Shown: one piece after another, positions 11,071 through 21,949 of the stretch
Layout: each line of letters opens with the position of its first letter
Numbering within the stretch: position 1 is the first letter of the stretch
From: Fragilariopsis cylindrus CCMP1102
Lineage: Eukaryota; Bacillariophyta; Bacillariophyceae; Bacillariales; Bacillariaceae
NCBI GenBank assembly: GCA_900095095.1
Contig: FMBT01000182.1
Span: 1 to 56,856 of the forward strand
Direction: 5' to 3'
Length of the DNA: 56,856 nucleotides
Position numbers and translations under genes: made by a program
The notes under the pieces: generated by a model
Databases searched by the model: none
The model's input: only the letters and a program-made list of their open reading frames with translations
What the model was told of the DNA's origin: nothing

Positions 11071-11970
11071 TCATCTATGTTTTTGCTGTACAAAATCAAT
11101 GATTTCATTTGACATGTATGCACCTTCTAATCGATCAATAACATTGCCATCTTTTATAAGTAATAATGTTGGTAATCCCTGTACTTCATATTGTGACGCC
11201 CATTCCTGATTTTGATCTGAGTCTAACTTCACAACACGAATTTTATTATCTAATTGTTTAGCAACATCAATTAATTGTGGAATGATTACACGACATGGTC
11301 CACACCATGTTGCAAATACGTCCACAAGAATTAATCCATTCTCATTAGTAATTTCTTGATTGATTTGTTCTCCTGTTAGTTCAACCATAGTACCTGGTCG
11401 GATTAATCCTGTTATAGTATATTCCATATCCTTTAGTATAGAATCAATATACTCTTCTTGATTCTTCTTCGATACAAATTTTCCATATTGTATATTCCGT
11501 TTTGAACATTCTAATTTTAATTCAATTATACTCATCGATTGAAGTTTAATCAATTGATCATTGTCTTCTTTTGTTGTAATAGGAGGACTTTCTGCGGTTG
11601 TGGTTGTGCTTTCGGTGCATGTATCCGCATCTAATTGACGCACAACAGAAACTGAACAAGAAGAACTACGCCGTCCCGCTTCCTTTCCTCTATTTCTTTC
11701 ATCTTGGCTATATTGTTGTGCGCGGTTAAGTTCTTTCATTGAACTATTAAAATAACTACTACTACTACTACTACTATCGGTGTAATCATCAGTAGGCATA
11801 GGACATGCAACGCTCGCTGACTGGAAGAGTTTGGTTTTTCCTGTTGTGATTGATGATGATGATCGCGTAGATGATGATGACCACTGGATTGGAGTAAACG
11901 AATACACTAATTGCACGTGTACCTCGGTTGTAGCAACGAATGCCAATGAAATCAAGGCAACGACTTTCAT
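11071..11970 (-). CDS. Plastid-targeted thioredoxin with SAP-like segment
   Basis: A C-terminal thioredoxin domain (about the last 100 residues) has the active site WCGPC in LVDVFATWCGPCRV, the cis-Pro strand GLPTLLLIKDG and a final helix. Before it lies a 35-residue SAP-like helix pair (MSIIELKLECSKRNIQYGKF...). The N-terminus has a signal peptide (MKVVALISLAFVATTEVHVQ) ending in the plastid-type junction VYSF/TPI, then a Ser-rich transit region. I chose the Met at 11970 because it puts the signal at the N-terminus. The frame is open further upstream, with other ATGs at 12033 and nearby that would add polar Asn/Ser/Lys residues. Expected role: disulfide reduction of stromal target enzymes. 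The thioredoxin subclass cannot be fixed from sequence alone. Confidence 0.86.
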   Translation of the reverse strand: MKVVALISLAFVATTEVHVQLVYSFTPIQWSSSSTRSSSSITTGKTKLFQSASVACPMPTDDYTDSSSSSSSYFNSSMKELNRAQQYSQDERNRGKEAGRRSSSCSVSVVRQLDADTCTESTTTTAESPPITTKEDNDQLIKLQSMSIIELKLECSKRNIQYGKFVSKKNQEEYIDSILKDMEYTITGLIRPGTMVELTGEQINQEITNENGLILVDVFATWCGPCRVIIPQLIDVAKQLDNKIRVVKLDSDQNQEWASQYEVQGLPTLLLIKDGNVIDRLEGAYMSNEIIDFVQQKHR

Positions 11971-13479
11971 CGATAGATTGTTGCTATTGCTATTGCTTTT
12001 GCTGTTTTTGGTTTTGTTCATTGTCAACATCATAATTAGTGTTGTCTGCTGTGTAGTTCTTGTTATAAATAATGTAAGTAAATGGAAATAAAAAAATTTC
12101 AACAACTGGTTATCTTATCTGGTTGACAGTGTATTTGTGATAATGAGAATGTTGGCCTGAGGCAGAATAGATCGAGAATAGCGTAAAAATCATAAAAAAA
12201 TCTGCAATTGCAAATGTGCGTAAATTAACGTCACAAATGAAGCATGATCGAAATTCTTTTGTCCGAAATTAGGACAGAAGTTCGAAATTACAGTTTGATC
12301 GGTTATTTAATTCTTCCGCGACTACTTCGAAGTATCCAATAAGAAATTAATCACGCACGACAAGTTACGTTCGAAATTACAACTTGAGCGGCTCTTATGA
12401 ACCGCGACACTAGAGATTTTAAAAACCTATCATTTTGCCGGAACTTGGAGTTTTTAGAATTGCCATGGAACAGGTTGCTATATTGTAGTGGAGGGGATTA
12501 AAAACAAAAACAACATATTTGGTATTCCTACTAGGACACATTGATGATGCCCTCTATTTGCCTTCCTTTTTGCCATGGTTGCCATGTCGTCACAAGCTTA
12601 GTGGTACGTGCAAGATATTTATAATCTTACATATAATGGTGAATTCATTCCTGATCGTGCTAATATGATCATGTTGTTGTTTTCTTTAATTGTAGATAAC
12701 CCACCAACACCGATCTGGTGATATGAGTGTATGAGGGCCCTATACTCTTCTATCTTCTCTAATGACTCTTCTCCCATATCATTTCATCATTGATTATCTA
12801 TAGGATTGGTGGTTAACTTTATGGGTGGAGGAAACTTTAACTTTTCAACTTTTTTGTGGGGGGGGGGGGGTTCAGAAAAATATAATGTCTCGCTCAATTT
12901 TTGTTTATCGTGGTTTTGACACGTGTTTGTTGTGCGTTGCTGTAAGATCTTGGCTTATGAGAGCGCTACCTTATTTTTGAGGTAGGCTGCCTCATTTTTT
13001 AAATTTTGAGGCAGGCTGCTTCATTATGATTGTTTTGATGTAGCCTGCCTCAAAACAGTCATAATGAGGCAGCCTGCCTCAAAAAAATTGAGTCGTGCAT
13101 ATTTTCAAAATAATACTGTATATATGTTTGCGACGACGTTTTTACGCGCGCCTCAATGGATTGGTGTGAGCGATAAGTCAATATTTGTCCGTTCAAGCGG
13201 TATGTGCATCAAGAGAGGGTTTTTTGTTTTTTGCTTACAATGTAGACAAATGAATACTCCTTTCGTTCCCAAGAAAACTTGAGTTTCTCAAAGTGCAACG
13301 GATAGGTGCCATGGAAGAGATGCTATTCGAATGCTGCCGTGGACGTAAGATAAGGATAAGACAAGACAAGACAAGAAGGATACGTGAAAAAAAAATCATA
13401 AAGTCGAATAATACCTACCATCGCACAAGCACAAAGGTGCAACGACAATAAATAAATAATAAATAGCCAACCAATAAGG
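11971..13479. other. Non-coding region with inverted repeats
   Basis: No gene was found. It contains two similar words, GTTCGAAATTACAGTTTGATCG near 12272 and a diverged copy near 12369. There is a run of about 12 G (about 12858), a strong hairpin (13004-13084) and partial extra copies of its GAGGCAGGCTGCCTC word from 12978. It may be the remains of a small non-autonomous transposon. Confidence 0.5.
13004..13084. repeat. Long inverted repeat (foldback hairpin)
   Basis: Left arm 13004-13038 and right arm 13050-13084 are 35 bases each and pair with only two mismatches around an 11-base loop. The arms contain GAGGCAGGCTGC and its complement GCAGCCTGCCTC. The loop itself (TGTAGCCTGCC) holds another partial copy, and GAGGTAGGCTGCCTC lies just upstream at 12979. 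The DNA or its transcript would form a very stable stem. Confidence 0.85.
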
Positions 13480-13992
13480 ATGATTTTCTGGACCAGCAAT
13501 ACAATGTTGTTCTTCATGTTATTATTATTAGTTGCTGCTGATGAATCATCGGCTTTCGCTTTTGGTTCCGTTAAGTACAGCAGGAGTTATGCCAACAGTA
13601 AACTTCCTTTTTCTACAAATCGCAGTAACAACAACAACAACATTAACTGGTATGCATCTTCCTATCGTGAATATCACGATTCAACTTTAATTAGATCTCG
13701 AAGACTGAACGTATTGTTATCGTCCCTTTCTATTGCCCCCACCTCCGATCTCGACACGACTGGTACTACTATTACTACTTCTACTCATTCTGAAACAAGA
13801 CAACAACAACGACGACAAAAAAATAAAACAGGATATAGAATCGGTGGTCGTAAACGAAAATCACAACAAGTAACAACAAAGAAGCATAATCTGCGTTATC
13901 GTAAACAAAATCCACAGAGAACAACAGTATATGCAACTACACTTATTATCCTTGTGGTACTGATAATCCAAGTATATTCTCAACTGTGGTAG
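13480..13992 (+). CDS. Small hypothetical protein, plastid-type presequence and tail membrane segment
   Basis: The 170-residue protein has a signal peptide of the form MLFFMLLLLVAADESSAFAF. The SSAFAF junction is a textbook ASAFAP-like plastid import site (cleavage before Phe). The middle is Asn/Ser/Thr-rich and then very basic (RQQQRRQKNKTGYRIGGRKR). One hydrophobic segment ends the protein (TTLIILVVLIIQVYSQLW). I do not recognise a family. It is probably a single-pass protein of the plastid or its surrounding membranes. The start could be the first Met or the ninth residue Met. Confidence 0.62.
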   Translation: MIFWTSNTMLFFMLLLLVAADESSAFAFGSVKYSRSYANSKLPFSTNRSNNNNNINWYASSYREYHDSTLIRSRRLNVLLSSLSIAPTSDLDTTGTTITTSTHSETRQQQRRQKNKTGYRIGGRKRKSQQVTTKKHNLRYRKQNPQRTTVYATTLIILVVLIIQVYSQLW

Positions 13993-14404
13993 AACGTTTG
14001 CAAAACTATAAAGTGAGATATATAGAATACGACGAAGACGGGTTTGAGTTGCTTTTGTGATGGCCATTGTGACTGCGTTCGTTCGGTGCAATTATTTGTT
14101 TGACAAACAAGGGGAAAACATTTCACCTTGTTTCAAAGTATATCACCCCTTTTACGAACAGTGCCCCCAAATAAAAATTATTTAAATCGCCGAAAATGAC
14201 ACGTTTGGCTTACTAACGGAAGGCCCTGTATGAGAGCGCTGACTAATTCATAAAAATCGAAAATCAAGGAAGATATCACGAATCAATAGAATTGATTGTA
14301 CTGCAGCTGCGGTTGCACTTGTAGTAGGATCCCACAGTGTTATAATATAATTTTAACAAACACGACAATCTAACTTATCCTCATCAAATAATTAAGAGTG
14401 AGAA
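13993..14404. other. Intergenic region between two + strand genes
   Basis: Should hold the promoter of the MsrB-like gene. It shares the word ATGAGAGCGCT with 12957. Nothing else is recognised. Confidence 0.5.
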
Positions 14405-15034
14405 ATGAAGCTTCTAAATTTAACCATGCTTAGTTTAGTAGGAACCTCCTTGTTGCGATCCTCGTCTGCCTTCGGTCCTGCTGCCTTCAGCAGAACCTCG
14501 GCTTCTGCCAACACAACTCAAAGAAATATGTTCAATCGTCTATTTGGTGCTAACACAATTAGCTCGGAGTATCCAATCATGGCCGAAGAAAGTGCTATGA
14601 GTCAAAAAGGTCATGGAACATCTGAAGCTCCCGTCCAAAAGGAATTAAGATGGAATTGTGACAATGAGACTGCTGATAGAATTTGTAACTTTAATCGTCA
14701 TTACGCCGAGTTTGGAGGATACTGGGAAAGTACTACATTTTTAAAGAGTGAAAAAGGGGATGAACCTATTAATTTTTATGACTCTGTAACTGGTGAACTT
14801 TTATTCAAAGCACCTATTGGACGTACTATGGATGAATTTGTAAAGGAATCAAAATCTCATGGCTGGCCTTCATTTCGTGATGAAGAAGTAGTTTGGGACC
14901 ATGTCCGATGCTTAAAAAATGGTGAATGTATCTCAGATAGCGGTACCCATCTTGGTCACAATCTACCAGACGGATCTGGAAATCGTTACTGTATTAATCT
15001 TGTAAGTGTTGCCGGTAATTCAAAGGATGAGTAA
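14405..15034 (+). CDS. MsrB-like methionine sulfoxide reductase, plastid-targeted
   Basis: 209 residues. The N-terminus is a signal peptide plus a SSAF/GPAAF plastid junction and a Ser/Thr-rich transit part. The catalytic domain shows MsrB landmarks: SHGWPSFRDE, SGTHLGHNLPDGSGNRYCIN, with the resolving/catalytic region Cys in RYCIN. MsrB reduces methionine-R-sulfoxide in proteins using thioredoxin, and a thioredoxin gene lies 2.4 kb away. Oddly, the first zinc-binding CxxC of typical MsrB is absent (the site reads FYDSVTGELLF). The second is stretched to C-LKNGE-C, so this is a zinc-less or divergent form. An alternative is an MsrB-fold protein with another role. Confidence 0.8.
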   Translation: MKLLNLTMLSLVGTSLLRSSSAFGPAAFSRTSASANTTQRNMFNRLFGANTISSEYPIMAEESAMSQKGHGTSEAPVQKELRWNCDNETADRICNFNRHYAEFGGYWESTTFLKSEKGDEPINFYDSVTGELLFKAPIGRTMDEFVKESKSHGWPSFRDEEVVWDHVRCLKNGECISDSGTHLGHNLPDGSGNRYCINLVSVAGNSKDE

Positions 15035-15191
15035 AAAAATAAGAGGGTCCTTTACCACAATCACAACATGATGTAACTTTTGATATTAAACAAACCGTTT
15101 ACTGTACTGGAAATGAATAAATAAATAAATGATCGTTGTAATAAAATATTAATTAAAATGTTTCACATGAATATAAAAAATCTAAATTATA

Positions 15192-16274
15192 TTACGATAT
15201 TTCTATGTCATTCGTACAAACTTTTTCTTCCTCAAATGGTTTTTGAAATCTACCCTGGACCCAAACACGTCGTCGTGCTTGAGACATAGCTTTGTTGTTA
15301 TAGACACGACGAAGATACTTGAGTTCAATCACATTCATTCCTAATTGAGTACAAAATAATTCTTCAAGGTCATTACTCGTAAAGTAAAAACATTTTGTTC
15401 CGTCATGTTTGCGATAGAAATTTTCTTTTATTCGTTTTGATCGAGATGTTCCAAGCTTCATTTGAGCCTCGTCGTATCTACCGTAGTCTCTAAATACTAA
15501 TATTCCACCAGGGCGTAATGTATCGATTACGTTCTTTGCAGCATCCGCGTGGTATTGCGGGTCAATTGCTGAAAGACAAAATATTAGTGTAGTAACATTT
15601 GATACTCCCGAGCAGATAGATGGCAAGCTTAATGTCTTCGAGATATCACAAACATGTCCATACACTTTTTTCCTTGGTCCCATTTTATTAAATGCTAAGA
15701 ACCGTAACTCTTGTGACATGATATCGATTGCTGTTTTCGATATGTCAAGACCATGAACCACATCCCAATTTCCATCGTCATTATCATGTTCTTCTGATAC
15801 TTCTAACAATGGTAAAAGCGCATTACCCACACCACATCCAATTTCAACAAGTGTTTTCGTTTCGTTAGGAGATCGATGTTGAGCAGGTGGACGATTCTTA
15901 AATTCTTCGGGAAACTCAGTCGAAAAGTAGTGACGGTCTTTGAAGAACCGATTCCCGTGATTGGTATAAAATTGATCCCACGCATTTGCATCCTCTTCTT
16001 CGTCGTCGGGTTGAGATATCTGTAATCTTGTTAAGCTAGCTGATATAGAACATTTTTCTATATGATTGTCCAATACCTGTTTAGCGTTTTCTTCATCGGT
16101 CGACGTCCAATTATCTTCTGCCCAAATTTTGTGTGGAATCGCTGGGTCGACGAGTGATGATAACGATGCTTTCGAATCATCCCGTCCCTTCGTCGGACTA
16201 CTAGTAGTATTGTTGTCGCGACGAAAATATCCAAAGTAAGAAGCAGCGACGCTAAATTCATTCTCTCGGGTCAT
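15192..16274 (-). CDS. METTL2/6-type methyltransferase (tRNA m3C)
   Basis: 360 codons including the stop, single exon. The METTL2/6/8 (Trm140) signature is present: PHKIWAEDNWTS, then AWDQFYTNHGNRFFKDRHYF, the SAM-binding motif LVEIGCGVGNALLPLL, HGLDISKTAID, the acidic FCLSAIDP loop, and TLRPGGILVFRDYGRYDEAQ. The C-terminal part has FYRKHDGTKCFYFT. These enzymes methylate C32 in the anticodon loop of tRNAs for Ser, Thr or Arg. There is no clear organelle signal. The start ATG at 16274 lies upstream of all conserved motifs. The N-terminal 40 residues are low-complexity. Confidence 0.92.
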   Translation of the reverse strand: MTRENEFSVAASYFGYFRRDNNTTSSPTKGRDDSKASLSSLVDPAIPHKIWAEDNWTSTDEENAKQVLDNHIEKCSISASLTRLQISQPDDEEEDANAWDQFYTNHGNRFFKDRHYFSTEFPEEFKNRPPAQHRSPNETKTLVEIGCGVGNALLPLLEVSEEHDNDDGNWDVVHGLDISKTAIDIMSQELRFLAFNKMGPRKKVYGHVCDISKTLSLPSICSGVSNVTTLIFCLSAIDPQYHADAAKNVIDTLRPGGILVFRDYGRYDEAQMKLGTSRSKRIKENFYRKHDGTKCFYFTSNDLEELFCTQLGMNVIELKYLRRVYNNKAMSQARRRVWVQGRFQKPFEEEKVCTNDIEIS

Positions 16275-16735
16275 GATGGTTCAGGCAAATAAATAGAGGT
16301 CAAAAGATGATAATGATTGCTATGTTTGATTTGTTTGTGCTCCCTCGTCATCCCCAAGACTTGTAATAAGCTTTGTCGTTTTAAACCACATGATGTGCGT
16401 TTTCTCTATTGTTTCGCAATTTTTATTTTAACTTTTTCATGACAATCTGAAAAAAAAGCAAAAATTAAGGAAACCTCGCATCCCCCCACAGAATCACCCA
16501 AATTTTGAAAATAGCTAGCTATTAGTAGCTAGTTTGTTTTCACATGTTGCTGAATGAAAGCAGTCAAGATGACATCAATATGACATCAGTAGAATGTCAA
16601 AAGAATGCAGTCAAGTTGTTATCTGATCAAATGCAGTCAAGACGATTTGCAATAAATATTCAACAAAGGAAGTAAAAGTCTTCGTTTTTGATGCATTATA
16701 ATTATTAGTAGTTAAGTTTGTATTCTAATTAATGC
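16275..16735. other. Intergenic region upstream of the methyltransferase
   Basis: Contains the promoter of the - strand methyltransferase and the 3' flank of the transporter. Three copies of GCAGTCAAG occur at 16560, 16607 and 16633. Confidence 0.5.
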
Positions 16736-18702
16736 CTATTTCATTATCGAAGTTATAAATGGCAAATTGCCAAGGATTCCTATTATGATTGAAACGCTAG
16801 CAAACGCCAAAAGAATTCTTAGGGCTGTTCTTTGCGACGTTATCGATATCACACGCCATGGTTTATACACGTTCACAGACCCTTCATCGTTCCCTGTTTC
16901 AAGAGAATGCAGTGATAGCAATAGGGGAAGAATGAAGGCAATCAGGCTGGTGAATATTATTCCTCCCCAAGAAAGAATATTGGTTACAGCATCGCCCTGG
17001 TAAAAAATCCACGAAGTCAAGAATGGCAGATAAACTGCGAGCCCGTTGGAAGTACGCATAGACAAAAATCCGCTACCAGACAAATTCATGCGGACCAATA
17101 TACTGAAAAGTGGACAACCCAAACCAATGATAACGAAGGCAAAGATGGAAGCACATAGCTGCATAGCTGTACCAAACGACCCGGACATTAGACCCTCCAA
17201 CATATTTTGTGATACGTTCGGCATCGTTATCGCACCAAGGATGCCAATGACGATGTAAAGGAGGGCTGCTAATATAGATGAGGTATGAATAACTTCCGAC
17301 ACAACCACACTAGACTCTTTTTCGTATAACCAAGCCGGTATCGCTATCACTAAGGCAAAGTTAAAAAGAACAACTCCAAAGAGAGAACCCCACTCATCTC
17401 CCCACAACGACACATTGTCCAAATTAATTCCCTGGGCCAAAAAGAGAAAAATAAAACCCATCGAGGTTACCAAAAGGGTTACAAAACAACCTACTTGCAT
17501 AATGGCATTTTCCTAAAAATAAAGAACGACGAACACTTCATGGATGAGCGATAAGTACTACACGTGTGGTAGATTTGTTCCAAATGTTCGATTATGAAGC
17601 CATCGTATGAAACACTCACTTTTAAGTCCATCAATGCCATCGGTAGGAATACCAATACTGTAACGACATATCCGATTGTGAGCAAAATTCCTCCTTCTGA
17701 ATCAAAGAATGGGACACATTCTCCGGATATCAACAGTTCTTCAGAGCAAACGCTGTAATCCCAGTTGATCCAGCGGACGTCAACCTTGTTATCGATCCAT
17801 TGAAAGTTTACTGCACTGGACCCATGTGGCACCCAATGACCGAAAAATGTATCGACGACTTGAGCAGTGTCCACGATAGATGATACATTTAGACACGTGA
17901 CACAGCAAAAGAATAAGACCTGTAATCAAGTCAGAAGTTTGTTAATCAGTGTATGTATTCCAGGTTTTTTCTTTATTTCTTTTCCATTCGAACCATAACA
18001 AATAGATTTTCTCACCTGTGTATAAAAATAACTTTTAGGTCCCCAAAACTGCTGAAAGCACTCGCTATAACCAACCTTTATCAATACATACAGATTTAGT
18101 TGAACGAATAGTTAGTTTTGATCCTGAATTTTTTATCATAGATTTTATATGATGATATTTAATTTTGATACTCATTTTCCATGCTGACTTACATCTAAGC
18201 TGAAATGCTTATTGTTGTGAACCTTTGAAATTGTATTCGACATGTGCAAGCAGCAAAGAGCCGATAATATACAGACAAAGATAATTACAGCTGCAAAACG
18301 GTATGTATTGGAGTTAGATATCGAGACATTGATTAAGATAGCAATGACGACAATCGACGAACGGCGATGGCGATGAAAACGACAAGGAACACCAATAGAA
18401 ATAAAACAATAATTATGGCATGTATATGTACCTGTCGTGGGGATCAAACCGGAACGCTGGTACGTATCGGGGAGATATAACATAGCTGGTCCTATTAAGG
18501 AGTTCACACCAATCGCTGTTGAGCCCAAGAATCCGATCCGGCTTAGGTCCTCCGAAAAGCTTTTGGATATAGATCCAGCTGATTCACGTAGTCCTTCGAC
18601 TGAAAATTTCTTTCGGAAGCTGGTACTTCTAGTAGAGGAACGATTTTTATCATCTTTAGTAGTATTATTGACGAACGGTGTTGTTTCATCTACCGCAGTC
18701 AT
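16736..18702 (-). CDS. AAAP-family amino-acid transporter
   Basis: Five exons: 18432-18702, 18193-18290, 18016-18075, 17620-17919 and 16736-17512. They give 501 residues with all phases consistent and GT-AG borders. The cytosolic N-terminus is Ser/Thr/Lys-rich. The first membrane segment carries the AAAP landmark STAIGVNSLIGPAMLYLP (residues about 60-78). Around ten more hydrophobic segments follow, including VIIFVCILSALCC, LLTIGYVVTVLVFLP, MQVGCFVTLLVTSMGFIF and the C-terminal LRILLAFASVSIIIGILG. The family carries amino acids with protons or sodium across plasma or vacuolar membranes. The substrate cannot be assigned. A 60-nt exon and a 98-nt exon are unusually small but keep the frame. Confidence 0.85.
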
Positions 18703-19479
18703 CTTATTGAATATTAAGCTTATGTTTTTTAAATCTGATCTCGGCGGTTAAGCGTCGATTTCGTTTCAGCTGAAGTAGTTCTGTAAATTCCACTCAAGTT
18801 AGTTCGATTCTACTTCGGTGAGTGAAAGAGAGAATGTGAGTGAGTGACAAGTGTGTAATGTACTTCAATATGTATTCGAGATCAAAAATCACATAAACTT
18901 ATTTGTCGACAGCAGGAGGTGAGCGAAAGCGAGTCTGGCGCGGGAAAAAAGGCCTTTTTCGCTTCCGGCACTGTATATTCGGGTTGGTCGAAAACTAATA
19001 AATATGTTCATTTTTGCAAAAGCGGCTAATCCATACCTGCTTTTTAGGAAAGCGGGTAAGCAAAGCGGGTAACCCTACCGCTTTCAAAACCTCAAATTAT
19101 TTAGTTTCTACCAAAACCCCAAAAATTATTAGTGCCGCAAGAAGGCCCTAAAATCTTGCGAGCGTGGAGGACATGGGAAATTTTCAACGCGACCAACTAA
19201 ACATTTAGTAACATTGGAAAATTGGAGAAGAATAGTCGAGTTTAGAAATCATGCAAAGATCCAATATTATGACCTAACACATTCGAACAAGCAAGTTTTG
19301 TCAGGAACAGCAATCACAGCGAAAGCAAAATTTTAGTATACAACTCTATCATAGCTATCTAGATATATTTTTGGACAGAAAGGCAATAAGATAATCTGCA
19401 ATATAACCAGAATTTTCGGTATACAGAATAAGCTACAAGTAGTGATATGGGTGAAATTGAGAATTTTAGATGATGCGAT
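18703..19479. other. Intergenic region between transporter and KRI1
   Basis: No gene was found. It contains a GCGCGGGAAAA word near 18937 that resembles an E2F/DP site. It also has three copies of AAAGCGGSTAA (about 19019, 19049, 19063) with an inverted TACCGCTTTC at 19075. Confidence 0.45.
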
Positions 19480-21949
19480 TTATAGGCCATAGGAAGCGAG
19501 TCGAGATTTGGACATTCCTGCAACTGATCCTTTTGTATTGTTCTTGTCTTTCTTTTTCTTCTTCTTCTTTTTCTTCTGTTTCTCCTCCTCACAAGCTGGG
19601 GTTGATTCTACATTGCCCTTCCAGTCGTCACTTTCTGTTACTCTGTTCTTGTTCTCGTCTGCTTCCTTGTGGTTGCTGTCAAGCTTTTCAACGATTCCTT
19701 CTTCATTAGTATCTTTATCCGCAGATGATCCCTTTTTTCCATTCTTCTTTCTTCTACGTTTCTTTGTCTCTTTTGATTTTTCCACTTCGTCATTCAAATT
19801 TGAATTCGTATCTACTTTCGTCGCCTCTGATTTTTCAGTCAAATCTGTACTAGTAGGTACCAATGTATCATCCTTTGACCTCTTTTTTCCTTTCTTAAGT
19901 CTTCTTCGTTTTTTCTTTGGCTCCTCGACTTCTTCGGCGGCAGCTTCTCCATTATTTTCAGCATCATCTTCTAGAGATTCCTCTTTCGGTGGCGGTTGAT
20001 CTGCTTCTAGATCTTTCTTTAACATTTCTCGGAATTTTCTACGCTTTTTACTTCCAGCATTGAATTCATCTTGCTCGTTGTATGGGGCCATCTTCTTTAA
20101 AGAAACAAATTGCTTCAGTGTAGTATCACGAGCATATAGAATTTCTTGAGTTGTAAGCCCATAATCATTGGATTCTACTTGGCGATACTTAAAACGAGTT
20201 GGCATCCCTGCAACAATATCTTCGTAGTCTAGTTTATACAGTTCATCTTGCATTTTTGTCTTAAGTTTCTTCTCCAATTTTGTTTCATCGTGTGATCCAT
20301 CATAAGCATCGTCATTATTATCATCCCATTCTGCCGACTCGTCATAGTATTCTTCTTCTTCCATAGCGTTCTCGTTTCCTTCTCCTTCCCCTTCTTCTTG
20401 TACGTTGTCATACATACCTCCATTAACATCATCTTGTCCAACTAAGTTTTCACCATCGTCATCGCCTTTGAGAGTCTCCCGCACATCAACGTCAGTCTTC
20501 CATTCGTTATCTTCTTTTTGGTAAAATTCATCACCGTATGCCTCCTCCATTGCCTTTTCAAACTTCTCTGGATCGTAATCTCCTTCCAACATTTTCATGA
20601 TCTGGGCTTCATCGATCGCATTTTCTTCTATGCCACCAATTACTGATTTGACCTTGGAAAGTTTTTGATTCATTTCTGATTTCTTGGCATTTTTTAATCG
20701 TTTTAGTTGCTCCTCCTTAGCCTTGCGTTCTGTGACCTTTCGTTCCTTACGGCTTCTCGTTTGTCCTTACGGGTGGTATCCGTTCGTCTCACTGTGTTCA
20801 TCGTCTGACCACGTGCATAGGTTTGTACAGAAAGATTCGCTCCAGAATTGGTAGTAGCCCCCTGAGTCGCTTGTTCAAAACGAAAATTATATTGAGACTC
20901 ATAATCATCAGCACGATCGACATCGTCAAGAGAGGATTCGTCACCTGACTCGTTTTCATTTTCATATTTATCGTCGTACCTGCCCCGATCTATATGATTC
21001 GTATCGATCCATTTCTTATTCTGAATGAAATCGAGCAAGAATTTTTCCCCATCCTCAACCTCTCCTCTCGGATCTTTAAAAGTATTGTCACCTTTCTTTT
21101 TGTTGCTATTATTTTTTGACAGATCTTCAATCTCTTTTAATTCTTCGCTGGCCTCTTTTTCTAATTGATTTAGATCTTGTTCTGGTACTTTTTTCTTCAC
21201 AACCATCCATTCGTCATCTTCGTCGCTTTTTCCTCCATCAGTTTTTTCGGAAGATTCCGTCAAAAATGCTTTTCGCAACTTGTTTTGCTGTCATCATAGC
21301 CCAACTTCGAACGGTGATCGTCAGACATGTCAACATTCGTGTTAGTCTTTTTATTACCACCTTCATTCTCTTCATCCTCCATTTGTTCTAGAATTTGTTC
21401 ACGGACAACATCTTTGTATCGTTTTGGTTTTTGTTTTTTCTCTGTATCGCCATCGTTTTTGTCGTCGCCTACGGCATTATAATTATCATCATCGAAAAAT
21501 CGTGAATTAGGATCGTAAATTTTATCATCCTTCTTTCGCAATGCTTTAATGGTTTTTAGAAATTGAACATTCACTGATGGAGTGAACAATTCACCAACTT
21601 CATCTTCTTCCTCATCGGATGAATCAGATTCAGAAGAATCACCGCCTCCTCCTCTTCCATCATCTCCCCCTTTTCGTTGGCGTATTTGTATTAATTCTTC
21701 ACGTTCCTTACGATTTTGATATTTGGTTGCAAAATTTTTATTAACAGTAAGACGTAGGTCTTCATCTTCCCCGTCATTATTAGCATTATTACTTTCATTC
21801 ATCTTTGTAATAGATGTGATATTCTTTTTCTTTGTCGGAGTTGTCGACGACGATGATGATGACGATGCCGAGCTATCGTCGCTACTAGACGACGAATCGG
21901 AAGACGACGACGCATTGTCGTCGAAAAGATCCTTCTTCGCTGGTCCCAT
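19480..21949 (-). CDS. KRI1: KRI1, ribosome-biogenesis protein (two frame breaks)
   Basis: A single-exon gene read in three overlapping frames. Restoring one base near 21291 and one near 20761 gives 824 codons with no stops. Family landmarks: an acidic Ser/Asp-rich N-terminus, NKNFATKYQNRKEREEL, FLKTIKALRKKDDKIYDPNS, LRKAFL, the KERKVTERKAKEEQLKRLKN helix, KVKSVIGG, MLEGDYDPEKFEKAM, and the C-terminal RFKYRQVESNDYGLTTQEIL (KRI1-C). A Lys-rich tail (KKKKKKKKK) follows. KRI1 is a nucleolar factor for 40S subunit assembly, working with KRR1. Both breaks are single-base losses in short A runs (on the coding strand). I therefore treat the gene as intact and the breaks as probable sequence errors. 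Confidence 0.9.

Noticed and set aside
12858..12869. Run of about 12 G
   Set aside because: Simple homopolymer without neighbours that would form a G-quadruplex array; length may also be misread.
19508..19999. Open frame with long Phe and Ser runs on the + strand
   Set aside because: It is the complement of the Lys/Glu-rich tail of KRI1.
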